Source of the DNA: an uncultured Odoribacter sp.
GTDB lineage: Bacteria > Bacteroidota > Bacteroidia > Bacteroidales > Marinifilaceae
Length of the DNA: 64,000 nucleotides
Reading direction: 5' to 3'
NCBI GenBank assembly: GCA_900541415.1
Contig: UQJP01000016.1
Location: forward strand, 28,670 to 92,669
The notes under the pieces: model-generated
The model's input: only the letters and a program-made list of their open reading frames with translations
What the model was told of the DNA's origin: nothing
Databases searched by the model: none
In this document: positions 1 through 7,456 of the stretch, piece after piece
Position numbering within the stretch: the first letter of the stretch is position 1
Layout: each line of letters starts with the position of its first letter
Translations under genes and position numbers: made by a program

Positions 1-1
1 G

Positions 2-382
2 CTTGCCTATATGCGCGGACGTACCCTGAATGACTCATTCGTGATATTGGACGAAGCCCAAAACACCACCCGCAACCAGTTGAAAATGTTCCTGACCCGT
101 ATGGGGGTGAGTGCAAAATTCGTGGTAACGGGCGATATGAGCCAGATCGACCTGCCCCGCCGCAGCGATTCCGGATTGACGCATGCTTTCAAACTATTGC
201 AAAAGATCAAAGGAATAGCATTCGTTGAATTTAATTCCAGCGACATTGTCCGCCACCGCCTGGTGAAAGACATCGTAAAAGCCTATGACAAGGAAGCGGA
301 ACAGGATACCCAACAAGAAAATAAAAATATCAGAATATCACTAAATAATCAAAACAAGGCAAGTGCGTTGCCTGAAACGTAA
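2..382 (+). CDS. phoH: PhoH-like ATPase, C-terminal part (cut by window start)
   Basis: This is the last 126 residues or so of a PhoH-family P-loop ATPase; the reading frame is open to base 2, so the start lies outside the window. The visible Walker B stretch FVILDEAQNT (about 15 residues after the edge), followed by a threonine/glutamine-rich helix and the VTGDMSQIDLP sensor-like motif, is the typical second half of the PhoH core. The Walker A motif must be upstream. The tail after residue 100 is charged and glutamine/asparagine rich and probably disordered. PhoH proteins are cytoplasmic ATPases, some linked to RNA metabolism and phosphate starvation; the exact role here is unknown. It ends 20 bp before purC on the same strand, so the two may be cotranscribed. 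Confidence 0.9.
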   Translation, partial: LAYMRGRTLNDSFVILDEAQNTTRNQLKMFLTRMGVSAKFVVTGDMSQIDLPRRSDSGLTHAFKLLQKIKGIAFVEFNSSDIVRHRLVKDIVKAYDKEAEQDTQQENKNIRISLNNQNKASALPET

Positions 383-402
383 AACATTTAACAAAAACAA
401 GT

Positions 403-1350
403 ATGGAAGCTATCGTAAAAACAGATTTCCAGTTTCCGGGACAAAAAAGCCTCTACATAGGGAAAGTTCGCGATGTGTATAATATTGACGACAAATACCT
501 TGTGATGGTTGTGTCCGACCGTATCTCCGCTTTCGATGTCGTACTACCTAAAGGTGTACCCTATAAAGGCCAGGTACTGAACCAAATCGCCGAAAAATTT
601 TTGGACGCAACATCCGACATCGTTCCCAATTGGAAAATTGCTTCTCCCGACCCTATGGTAACCGTAGGTCACATGTGCGAACCTTTTAAAGTGGAAATGG
701 TGATCCGGGGTTATCTCACCGGAAGTTCCTGGCGTTCTTACAAAGCAGGCGAACGTACCCTGTGCGGCATTCCATTACCCGACGGAATGAAGGAAAACCA
801 AAAGTTCCCGACCCCGCTCATCACTCCGACAACAAAAGCCGACGAGGGACACGATGAAAACATCTCTAAAGAAGAAATCATCGCACAGGGATTGGTAAGC
901 CGCGAGGATTACGAGCTCCTTGAAAAATATACAATGGCATTGTTCCGGCGCGGAACGGAAATGGCTGCCGAAAAGGGACTGATTCTGGTGGACACCAAAT
1001 ATGAATTTGGGAAAAAAGACGGAAAGATCTATCTGATCGACGAAATCCACACCCCCGATTCATCCCGTTATTTCTATGCCGAAGGCTATGAAGAACGTTT
1101 CCGGAAAGGTGAAAAACAAAAACAGCTTTCCAAAGAATTTGTTCGGGAATGGCTGATGGAAAACGGTTTCCAGGGACAAACAGGACAGAAAGTGCCCGAA
1201 ATGACTCCCGCCGTAGTGGAAGGCATCACCGAACGCTATATCGAACTGTATGAAAAAATCACCGGACACAAATTTGTGAAAGGTGAAGGAACAAACGTAC
1301 TGAAACGTATTGAAGACAATGTAACAGCTTGCCTGAAAACATTAAAATAA
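403..1350 (+). CDS. purC: Phosphoribosylaminoimidazole-succinocarboxamide synthase (SAICAR synthase)
   Basis: PurC joins CAIR and aspartate using ATP to make SAICAR in de novo purine synthesis, in the cytoplasm. The 315-aa protein carries the N-terminal motif SDRISAFD (residues 38-45), the family signature around VIRGYLTGS (about residues 99-108) and the second signature LILVDTKYEFG (about 193-203). It is of the longer type (about 310 aa) seen in Bacteroidota and fungi rather than the 240-aa enterobacterial form. The ATG lies 20 bp after the PhoH stop, with no obvious promoter between them, and a strong hairpin terminator follows the stop. No other pur genes are near. The call is very secure. 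Confidence 0.97.
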   Translation: MEAIVKTDFQFPGQKSLYIGKVRDVYNIDDKYLVMVVSDRISAFDVVLPKGVPYKGQVLNQIAEKFLDATSDIVPNWKIASPDPMVTVGHMCEPFKVEMVIRGYLTGSSWRSYKAGERTLCGIPLPDGMKENQKFPTPLITPTTKADEGHDENISKEEIIAQGLVSREDYELLEKYTMALFRRGTEMAAEKGLILVDTKYEFGKKDGKIYLIDEIHTPDSSRYFYAEGYEERFRKGEKQKQLSKEFVREWLMENGFQGQTGQKVPEMTPAVVEGITERYIELYEKITGHKFVKGEGTNVLKRIEDNVTACLKTLK

Positions 1351-1365
1351 TTGGTTTGTTCAAAT

Positions 1366-1395
1366 AAAATCCCCGGAAAAATTTCCGGGGATTTT
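1366..1395. terminator. Bidirectional terminator between purC and the 1457 lipoprotein gene
   Basis: A perfect inverted repeat (14-bp arms at 1366-1379 and 1382-1395, GC-rich core CCCCGG) is flanked by A and T runs on both sides. It lies between two convergent genes and can stop both transcripts. Confidence 0.8.
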
Positions 1396-1456
1396 AATAT
1401 CAATTTATAAAGGGAATTCATCCTTATGATAAGTTTACTCCCCATCATTTTCACTT

Positions 1457-2212
1457 TTATTCTTTCGGCAGGGGATATAAATCGCGAAGCAGGCAAATCA
1501 GCTTGCTGCCCGTCGCCTTTTCTTCCAGATTCATATAATAATAACGAATCCCAATATCTCTCATCTTAGCCATAGTGCCCAATTGGAAAAAATGGCCGAA
1601 CATAGACAAAAGCTCCCCACTGCTCCCGCTCATATCGAAAGCATATTCCACCGGAGCGCCTTCTTTTTTATATACGATATTTACAAACGGCTTACCTTCC
1701 ACAACGGCAAATTTGTAAGTTCCTTTAAAACGCAACACAGGCTCGTCGGCTACTCCTGTTCTTCCGAACGCCAGAAAATCTTTCGATTCATTTTTCACAA
1801 AAAACAAATAATCGTTTCTTTGAAAAATCACACTATCCGTCTTTACCACCTCGAATCCGAGGCTAAACTCGGTCACCGTAATCTGTAAATCCACCTTTTC
1901 TCCGGAAACATTATCTTTCACCGACACAACCGCCTCCCCCATTCCGTTTCCGAAAAGATATAAGTTTCCAAAACCGACCGAACTATCGGTAATATTGGCA
2001 GATGCCTTCACCACCGTCGTATCGCTGGAATGAACAACATAATCCTTATTACCCGAACGGAAAGGAACACTCGAAGTCATTCCCTCCCGGACTTCATACG
2101 CATCCTTTTCAAAGGTAAGGGTATAAATCCGGGGAATCTCATCATTGGTACAGGCACCGAAAAGCACACACAGTAAAATCGGAAATATTCCTTGTAACTT
2201 CTGCAATTTCAT
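1457..2212 (-). CDS. Lipoprotein of unknown function with possible Ig-like (BIG2-like) segment
   Basis: A 251-aa protein with a lipoprotein signal: hydrophobic residues 9-18 and a lipobox VLFGAC with Cys21 as the lipidation site. Residues about 30-115 are rich in beta-strand patterns (TLTFEKDAYEVREG, then a segment of alternating Val/Thr) and resemble bacterial Ig-like domains, but I do not recognise the family with certainty. The rest shows no catalytic motif. It is probably anchored to a cell-envelope membrane. It lies 43 bp downstream of menG on the same strand and may be read with it, although the two products have no evident link. Function not assigned. Confidence 0.75.
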   Translation of the reverse strand: MKLQKLQGIFPILLCVLFGACTNDEIPRIYTLTFEKDAYEVREGMTSSVPFRSGNKDYVVHSSDTTVVKASANITDSSVGFGNLYLFGNGMGEAVVSVKDNVSGEKVDLQITVTEFSLGFEVVKTDSVIFQRNDYLFFVKNESKDFLAFGRTGVADEPVLRFKGTYKFAVVEGKPFVNIVYKKEGAPVEYAFDMSGSSGELLSMFGHFFQLGTMAKMRDIGIRYYYMNLEEKATGSKLICLLRDLYPLPKE

Positions 2213-2255
2213 GATAAAACACGTTAATCGATAAACATCATTCCCATAACACGCC

Positions 2256-2948
2256 TCACTTCACCCCGATATAAATACTGGCAATACCGAAAGTCAACTT
2301 CCGTTGTGTGGCCTGTTCAAAACCGCACCCCTTCAATATATCCAGAAACGCTTGCCCTTGCGGAAACTTCATCACCGATTCAGGTAAATAAGTGTAAGCC
2401 CCCTTGTTGCCGGAAATCCAGCCTCCCAACACAGGCAGAATATGCCTGAAATAAAATTTATAAAGCTGTTTCATCGGAAAATGTTCAGGCATGGAAAATT
2501 CTAAGATAACGACCTTTCCTCCCTTTTTTAGCACTCGTTGCATTTCCCTCAGCCCGGCTTCCAGATGCTCGAAGTTCCGGACACCGAACGCCACCGTCAC
2601 CACATCAAAATGCTCATCCTCAAACTCAATTTGTTCGCTGTCTCCCGCCTGCAAAGTGATATGAGGAGTAAGTCCCAGGTTATCCACTTTCTTTTGTCCG
2701 ATAGCCACCATGTTCGCTGAAATATCGATCCCGGTCACCTTTTGTACCCCTGCCCGGTAGGCTGCAATCGAAAAATCTCCAGTCCCACAGGCAACGTCCA
2801 GCAACTCCCCTTTTTCTTCCGGCCGGATATATCCGATGGCTTTGCGCCTCCATCTTTTATCGATGTTCAGCGACAAAAAATGATTCAACAGATCGTATTT
2901 CGGCGCAATGTCATTAAAAATTTCCTTTACAGCTTCTTTCTTTGCCAT
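2256..2948 (-). CDS. ubiE: Demethylmenaquinone/ubiquinone C-methyltransferase
   Basis: This 230-aa SAM-dependent methyltransferase carries out the last step of menaquinone synthesis, methylating demethylmenaquinone. Both UbiE/COQ5 signatures are present: YDLLNHFLSLNIDKRWR near residues 18-34, and a segment with VLKKGG and ILEFS near 140-152. The SAM-binding glycine motif DVACGTGDFS is at 51-60. In an anaerobic Bacteroidota the quinone is menaquinone, so menG would be an equally good symbol. The product would feed quinone-linked enzymes such as the Na+-NQR complex encoded later in this window. Length matches the family. Confidence 0.96.
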   Translation of the reverse strand: MAKKEAVKEIFNDIAPKYDLLNHFLSLNIDKRWRRKAIGYIRPEEKGELLDVACGTGDFSIAAYRAGVQKVTGIDISANMVAIGQKKVDNLGLTPHITLQAGDSEQIEFEDEHFDVVTVAFGVRNFEHLEAGLREMQRVLKKGGKVVILEFSMPEHFPMKQLYKFYFRHILPVLGGWISGNKGAYTYLPESVMKFPQGQAFLDILKGCGFEQATQRKLTFGIASIYIGVK

Positions 2949-3116
2949 CTTTATCCTTATAAATTCCTCACCCGGAATCGGGCATCACAAAACTAAACAA
3001 CAATTCATATTCCGGAAAACTTTTCTGCCGTATTTTCCTGTCCCGCCCCTTCTTAGCTTCCTTCCAATCTATTTCTTCGTAAATACTTCTGCCGGAACAG
3101 ATGAATATATAAAACA

Positions 3117-3153
3117 TTCAGGGCAACAAGCCTGAAATGCTTATTGCCCTGAA
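3117..3153 (-). terminator. Hairpin downstream of the PUR-like gene
   Basis: Arms TTCAGGGCAA and TTGCCCTGAA (10 bp) extended by an inner AAGC/GCTT pair form a stable hairpin 19 bp beyond the stop of the 3172 gene. The T-run on the minus side is short, so termination is likely but not certain. Confidence 0.5.
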
Positions 3154-3171
3154 CGTTCAATTTTTTCTTCC

Positions 3172-3471
3172 TTATTCGTTGGGGAACTTTCCTTCCAAAG
3201 CAGCCTTTACAACAGCAACAGCCTCTTCAAGCCCTTCCGCGAATTTTTCAAAATCTTCCTTATATAAGAATATTTTATGCTTTTCGTAACTTGAATTACC
3301 GTCTTTGTCGAACTTCTTTTTGCTTTCGGTAACGGTCAGATAATAATCATTATTACGGGTAGCTTTCACATCAAAGAAATAGGTTCTCTTACCAGCCTTT
3401 ACAGCTTTGGAATAAATCTCCTCTCTATCTTCATTCATTCCAAAATCCTCATTTTTTTCGTATCCTTCCAT
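3172..3471 (-). CDS. PUR-like single-stranded nucleic acid binding protein (DUF3276), copy 1
   Basis: A 99-aa cytoplasmic protein of the DUF3276 (PUR-alpha-like) family of Bacteroidota and spirochaetes, which bind single-stranded DNA/RNA. I chose the ATG at 3471 (MEGYEKNED) rather than an upstream in-frame ATG at 3534, because the paralogue at 20666 starts with the same MEGYE, and because a promoter (TTTG at 3526-3529, TACATTTG at 3502-3509, minus strand) lies inside the longer version. Between DREEIY and EGL the two paralogues differ at only 7 of 67 positions, with the core KRTYFFDVKATRNNDYY identical. This copy lacks the C-terminal acidic tail of the other. It is divergent from the small membrane protein gene at 3615. 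Confidence 0.88.
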   Translation of the reverse strand: MEGYEKNEDFGMNEDREEIYSKAVKAGKRTYFFDVKATRNNDYYLTVTESKKKFDKDGNSSYEKHKIFLYKEDFEKFAEGLEEAVAVVKAALEGKFPNE

Positions 3472-3501
3472 GTCTTTCAAATTATATTCAACTTTCTGTG
3501 C

Positions 3502-3529
3502 CAAATGTAGAAAAATCCTAAGAAACAAA
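3502..3529 (-). promoter_or_regulatory. Promoter of PUR-like gene, copy 1
   Basis: On the minus strand, TTTG at 3526-3529 and TACATTTG at 3502-3509 match the Bacteroidota -33/-7 elements, though the spacing of 16 bp is shorter than the usual 19-20 bp. The -7 box is about 30 bp before the chosen ATG. Confidence 0.55.
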
Positions 3530-3585
3530 ACCATATTTTAAGGATTTTTTTCACAGAAATCTGTAACACCGCTATTTTTATACCC

Positions 3586-3593
3586 TATCTTTG
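3586..3593 (+). promoter_or_regulatory. -7 promoter box (TATCTTTG) of the small membrane protein gene
   Basis: A perfect TAnnTTTG box 21 bp before the ATG at 3615. No convincing -33 TTG is visible at the right distance. Confidence 0.5.
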
Positions 3594-3614
3594 TGTTAAA
3601 TCAAATTACAACGT

Positions 3615-3827
3615 ATGTTTATCACTCTGTTCATTATCGTTCTCATTCTTATAGGCCTGGCCTTGATAGGCTTAGGAATAGGTATACTGTTAAAAAAGAA
3701 TGGAAAATTTCCTGACACCCACATCGGGCGCAATAAGGCCATGCGTGAACGGGGTATCGATTGTGCCAACACCACCGACCGTAAAGAACGGGAAAATTAT
3801 CGTCCAACCCATATCGATGAAGACTGA
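3615..3827 (+). CDS. Small single-pass membrane protein with conserved cytoplasmic tail
   Basis: A 70-aa protein: one transmembrane helix (residues about 2-26, very Ile/Leu rich) followed by a basic, hydrophilic tail with GKFPDTHIGRN, RGIDCANTTD and a single cysteine (Cys50). From memory, small Bacteroidota proteins with the same layout (membrane helix, FP..H.G.N, GI.C) are common and are annotated only as membrane or secreted proteins; the pattern suggests a genuine conserved gene rather than a chance reading frame. It has its own -7 box and stands alone, divergent from the PUR-like gene. It has only one cysteine, unlike the four-cysteine NqrM maturation factor. Function unknown. Confidence 0.75.
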   Translation: MFITLFIIVLILIGLALIGLGIGILLKKNGKFPDTHIGRNKAMRERGIDCANTTDRKERENYRPTHIDED

Positions 3828-3941
3828 CCCACACCAAAAACTTTTTCAATCACAGGGCAAGCAACCTTCTATCCGGGGAATCTTTCCCGTTCGGCAGGAA
3901 TTTTTTTCACTCAATTCTTAGAACAGTAACCCCCAGGAACA

Positions 3942-6248
3942 TCACTCGTTTTTCAGGGATTTGACCGGATTAGCGATCGCCGCTTTAATACTTTGCCAAC
4001 TGATCATTACCAGTGCAACAATCGAAATTCCTATTCCCACCAGAAGAAACAGCCACCATCCCATGCTTACCCGGTATGGATAGGCTTCCAACCAGCTGTT
4101 CATAACATACCAGGCCAAAGGACAAGCCAAAACAAAAGCCACTCCCACCCATTTCATAAAACTCCGAATCAAAATACTCAACACTTCATATACCGTAGCA
4201 CCGTTCACCCGGCGAATCCCGATCTCCTTCATCCGCTGGCTGATATAATAAGTAGCCATAGCCAAAATACCCATCATGGCCAAAATCACGGCTACAACCG
4301 CAAAATAACCGATCAACCGGGCCTGTCGTTCATTAGGTGCATACCATTGATTGATCGTATCATCCATAAATCCACCCTCAACAGGAATTCCACCGATAAA
4401 CTGGCTGTAAGTTTTAGTCACATTACGGTAGGTTTCCGCAGCATTATATCCGTCTATCTTCACCAGTATTTTCCACGGCGAGTCATCCGTCAAAGGCATA
4501 ATCATCGCCGGACCGACTTTTTCCGTCAAGTGCCGGAAATGAAAATCTTTTACAATTCCCAGCACAGGAACATCACTATCATACATATTAAATTTTGTGG
4601 GTGTATCTTCAAGTCCCAGTTCCTTCACTCCTGTTTCATTCAAATATACTCCTTCGGGCGACATCGCCACAGAAGTGCTGCGAACCGGAATATCCATTAT
4701 TTTAAAGAAGAAGGAATCCACCTTAAACACCTGAAAACTTACCGGACGGCCATTATTTTCAAATGAACTGTTATTTCCTCCGTCCATCGGAGAACCCTGT
4801 ACGAAAGAAACGTATCTCACTCCGGGCAAACTCATAAATTCATTCCGTAATGCCTCCTTTTGGGAAAAAGAAATATTGCTCTGCAACCAAATCACATTTT
4901 CTTTGTCAAATCCCAAGTTGTAATTCTTCAAATAATCGGTTTGCCTGATAATAACCAAAGTACAAATAATCAAAACAATACTCACAGTATACTGAAAACA
5001 GATCAATATTTTTCCATACGTACCTCTGACTTCTCTCCTGAAAACACCTTTCACCACATCTATCGGATTAAAACGTATGATCGCCATAGCCGGAACAGCT
5101 CCCGAAATAAATCCCAACCCTCCTATGGCAAACAACACGGTAATCACAACTTCCCAGGTAAGCTGGCGGGATAAATCGATATTTGCCCCTAAGACTTCGT
5201 TAAACAAGGGTCTCGCCAGATAAGCAAATCCAACCGCAATGAAAAAAGCCAGAAAACAAAGAGCGATCGACTCTGTTACAAATTGCCTGAACAAAGCTCC
5301 GTTCGTGATACCCACCAGTTTTTTAACCGCTGCTTCTTTTGCCCGGAAACCCACACGCGCCATCGATAAGTTATTATAATTAATCAAAGCCAAAAACAAA
5401 ATTGATAACACAATAGCCGTTAGGATAAACACAAAAGTCTTATTATTTCCATGTGCTCCCGAGCCGCTTTTTCCTCCCCAATAAACAGTCGTCAAAGGTT
5501 CAAAACTAAATTCTTTCTGAAACCCTCCCACATACATCCAATAATCTTTCTTAAAATCCTCCAGAATCAATTCTTCTTTAGGCTTCAGGTCTGTTCCAGG
5601 ACGTGCCATAACATAAAGGGCAAAAGAACTGTTACCGTTCGACTGCAACACTTCTTTGCTTCCCCACAAAATTCCAAGATAATCGAAACGCAGAAACATA
5701 TCTGCCCGGTTAAAATGGGTATTATCCGGAATATCCTCTACAACTCCCGACACAATGAGCGACCGCCCCTCATTTATCAATGTCTCACCGACAACATCTT
5801 CTTTCCCAAAAATTTTTAAGGCATACGCCCGTGTCAATACCACCCTGTTGCGGGTTGTCAGAAGCTCAGCAGCATTCCCGTCTAATAAAGAAAAAGAAAA
5901 CATTTTAAAAAAAGTGGAATCCACCAGCATGACCTGACCAATAATTTTTTCCTGTTTGTCATTATCGATCAGGATTGCATTTTCATACACCCGTGTATAG
6001 CATTCGATCTCCGGATATTTATTCTTCAACTGTTCGCCGATCAGCGGACCGAAATGACTTCCCTGTCCACTCACAGCCCGGTAAATCCGGTTTTTATTTA
6101 CATGAAATTCATCTACCGAAAATTCCTGCCTTATATAGGCCGACAGCAAAATAACAAACATCAGAGCCATCCCAAAGCCCAAAACGGTTACGACGGAATA
6201 AAGCTTATTTCTCCAAAGGTTTCGTATAAAAAGTTTCAAATCAGACAT
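3942..6248 (-). CDS. FtsX/MacB-type ABC transporter permease (orphan)
   Basis: A 768-aa inner-membrane protein with the duplicated architecture common in Bacteroidota: an N-terminal transmembrane helix (about 15-37), a periplasmic MacB-like domain (about 40-270), three helices (about 275-400), a fourth near 420-440, a second periplasmic domain (about 450-660) and three C-terminal helices (about 670-760). The FtsX pattern QRMKEIGIRRVNGATVYEV is near 690. Such permeases normally pair with an ABC ATPase to drive antibiotic export, lipoprotein release or peptide sensing. No ATPase is adjacent on either side, so the partner must be elsewhere. The 640 bp upstream has no clear promoter for it. Confidence 0.88.
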   Translation of the reverse strand: MSDLKLFIRNLWRNKLYSVVTVLGFGMALMFVILLSAYIRQEFSVDEFHVNKNRIYRAVSGQGSHFGPLIGEQLKNKYPEIECYTRVYENAILIDNDKQEKIIGQVMLVDSTFFKMFSFSLLDGNAAELLTTRNRVVLTRAYALKIFGKEDVVGETLINEGRSLIVSGVVEDIPDNTHFNRADMFLRFDYLGILWGSKEVLQSNGNSSFALYVMARPGTDLKPKEELILEDFKKDYWMYVGGFQKEFSFEPLTTVYWGGKSGSGAHGNNKTFVFILTAIVLSILFLALINYNNLSMARVGFRAKEAAVKKLVGITNGALFRQFVTESIALCFLAFFIAVGFAYLARPLFNEVLGANIDLSRQLTWEVVITVLFAIGGLGFISGAVPAMAIIRFNPIDVVKGVFRREVRGTYGKILICFQYTVSIVLIICTLVIIRQTDYLKNYNLGFDKENVIWLQSNISFSQKEALRNEFMSLPGVRYVSFVQGSPMDGGNNSSFENNGRPVSFQVFKVDSFFFKIMDIPVRSTSVAMSPEGVYLNETGVKELGLEDTPTKFNMYDSDVPVLGIVKDFHFRHLTEKVGPAMIMPLTDDSPWKILVKIDGYNAAETYRNVTKTYSQFIGGIPVEGGFMDDTINQWYAPNERQARLIGYFAVVAVILAMMGILAMATYYISQRMKEIGIRRVNGATVYEVLSILIRSFMKWVGVAFVLACPLAWYVMNSWLEAYPYRVSMGWWLFLLVGIGISIVALVMISWQSIKAAIANPVKSLKNE

Positions 6249-6639
6249 AATATTTTTTTAATATGAATTAATGCTATACCATTAATCAAGAGGCGTGCCA
6301 AATAGCATAAATCAGTAGATAACAACGATATACAAAGAAAAAACAGATCGACTGAGTGTCTAAAAAACATACAATCATGTATGATTTTTTGTCTTCGTAT
6401 ATTGTTTTTTCCTTTAGAGAAGACGTTGTCTATATTCTTTACATGATTATCCTGCTGAATTGTCTAAAAAATAAATAGATTTCTCCATCCGGGCTTCCAA
6501 AACTTATCAGACAATGTCTTATCTTTCAATCTTAATACAGGAAACCACAGAATTAAATTTTAATTTACAGTGATATATTCTTTCTGAACAGAGAGCTATC
6601 AGAAAGATAAATAAAAAGGAAAAATAAAAATCATACGAT
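6249..6639. other. AT-rich intergenic stretch upstream of the permease
   Basis: About 390 bp without a credible reading frame. I find no matching promoter pair, hairpin terminator or repeat here. It presumably holds the permease promoter, which does not match the TAnnTTTG consensus clearly. Confidence 0.5.
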
Positions 6640-6785
6640 AAAAATAGCGCGGAGGGCACGGTCATCAGCTAATAGGCACCGCCAAGCACCCTTTGAACAA
6701 TCACCGAACCACTCCACGCTATAAGCGGGAGCACATTCGGTTTTACGTTCAAACAAAGAAAATTTGGCGGATTTCATTAGCTGTA
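6640..6785 (-). ncRNA. Candidate rod-shaped structured RNA (possibly 6S-like)
   Basis: Six nested helices form one long interrupted hairpin: 6666-6673 with 6776-6783 (8 bp), 6679-6685 with 6764-6770 (7), 6692-6698 with 6747-6753 (7), 6703-6708 with 6736-6741 (6), 6712-6715 with 6728-6731 (4) and 6717-6720 with 6724-6727 (4). All are exact Watson-Crick pairs in the right order. On the minus strand a perfect -7 box TACTTTTG (6790-6797) ends 7 nt before the outermost helix, giving a predicted RNA start at about 6783, exactly at the stem. A T-rich stretch near 6640 could be the 3' end, so the RNA would be about 140 nt. A long rod with internal loops fits 6S RNA in outline, but I do not recognise its sequence and see no SRP RNA tetraloop motif. 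Strand and family are inference. Confidence 0.5.
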
Positions 6786-6789
6786 AAAC

Positions 6790-6797
6790 CAAAAGTA
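6790..6797 (-). promoter_or_regulatory. -7 box TACTTTTG ahead of the candidate structured RNA
   Basis: Minus-strand TACTTTTG matches TAnnTTTG exactly; the first base of the rod-like RNA stem lies 7 nt downstream. No good -33 TTG at 19-21 bp is present, since that position is occupied by the luxS terminator hairpin. Confidence 0.45.
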
Positions 6798-6805
6798 TCT
6801 CAATA

Positions 6806-6829
6806 TTTTAAAATGCAGCTCTCTGCATT
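6806..6829 (-). terminator. Probable luxS terminator
   Basis: Arms AATGCAG (6812-6818) and CTGCATT (6823-6829) with a four-base loop; on the minus strand the hairpin runs into TTTTAAAAT. It lies 61 bp beyond the luxS stop. Confidence 0.6.
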
Positions 6830-6889
6830 CGGCATTTCTTTCAACAAAAATAGGTAATTCTCCGAATTATCCATTTTGAGAACATTATT

Positions 6890-7369
6890 TTATGCAGGAT
6901 ATACCATATTTTTCTCCTCAATCACATCGAGCACTTCCCGTAAATACTTATCTGCTTCATATTTTGCCATAGGTAAATCATGTAAAAGATAATTACCGCA
7001 ATCCCGCGCGGCAACTCCGGGAACTTCTCCTTCGAAATCACGGATAAAACGGAATGTCTCACGCATCAGTTCCACAATATCTTCCGCTTTCAGGTCGCCT
7101 TTCATCAAAAAATAATTTCCCGTACAACATCCCATCGGTCCCCAGAAAACAATCCGGTCGCCCCACTCCTGATGATTCCGCAAATAAGTAGCGGCTAAAT
7201 GCTCTATGGTATGTAAAGCACCATACCCCAACGCCGGCTCGCGGTTAGGCTCTTTCATCCGTATATCGAAAGTTGTCACCACCTGGTCGCCCAGATAATC
7301 TTTACGCGACACGTATATACCCCGCAACAAAGCGAGGTGATTGATCGAAAAACTCGGTATCTTCTTCAT
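6890..7369 (-). CDS. luxS: S-ribosylhomocysteine lyase (AI-2 synthase)
   Basis: LuxS splits S-ribosylhomocysteine into homocysteine and DPD, the precursor of the AI-2 signal. The 159-aa protein has the metal site HTIEH (His53, Glu56, His57) and Cys124 in ARDCGNYLLHD, plus the catalytic-cysteine loop GPMGCCTGNYF (around residue 81). Length is typical. It is the third gene of a leftward unit behind a metallo-hydrolase gene and pfs, 87 bp after pfs. Pfs makes its substrate, so the order fits the activated methyl cycle. A hairpin terminator follows. Confidence 0.97.
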   Translation of the reverse strand: MKKIPSFSINHLALLRGIYVSRKDYLGDQVVTTFDIRMKEPNREPALGYGALHTIEHLAATYLRNHQEWGDRIVFWGPMGCCTGNYFLMKGDLKAEDIVELMRETFRFIRDFEGEVPGVAARDCGNYLLHDLPMAKYEADKYLREVLDVIEEKNMVYPA

Positions 7370-7456
7370 TCCTGTAATTTATATTTCATAATCGGCCACA
7401 CCGTTATCTTCCCCTCTTTCCAAACATGCTCTCGTGTTTCCGACAATTGCCGCCAC

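Noticed and set aside
3615..3827. Small membrane protein as the NqrM maturation factor of the Na+-NQR complex
   Set aside because: NqrM needs four conserved cysteines; this protein has one and a different tail motif, and it is 54 kb from the nqr operon.
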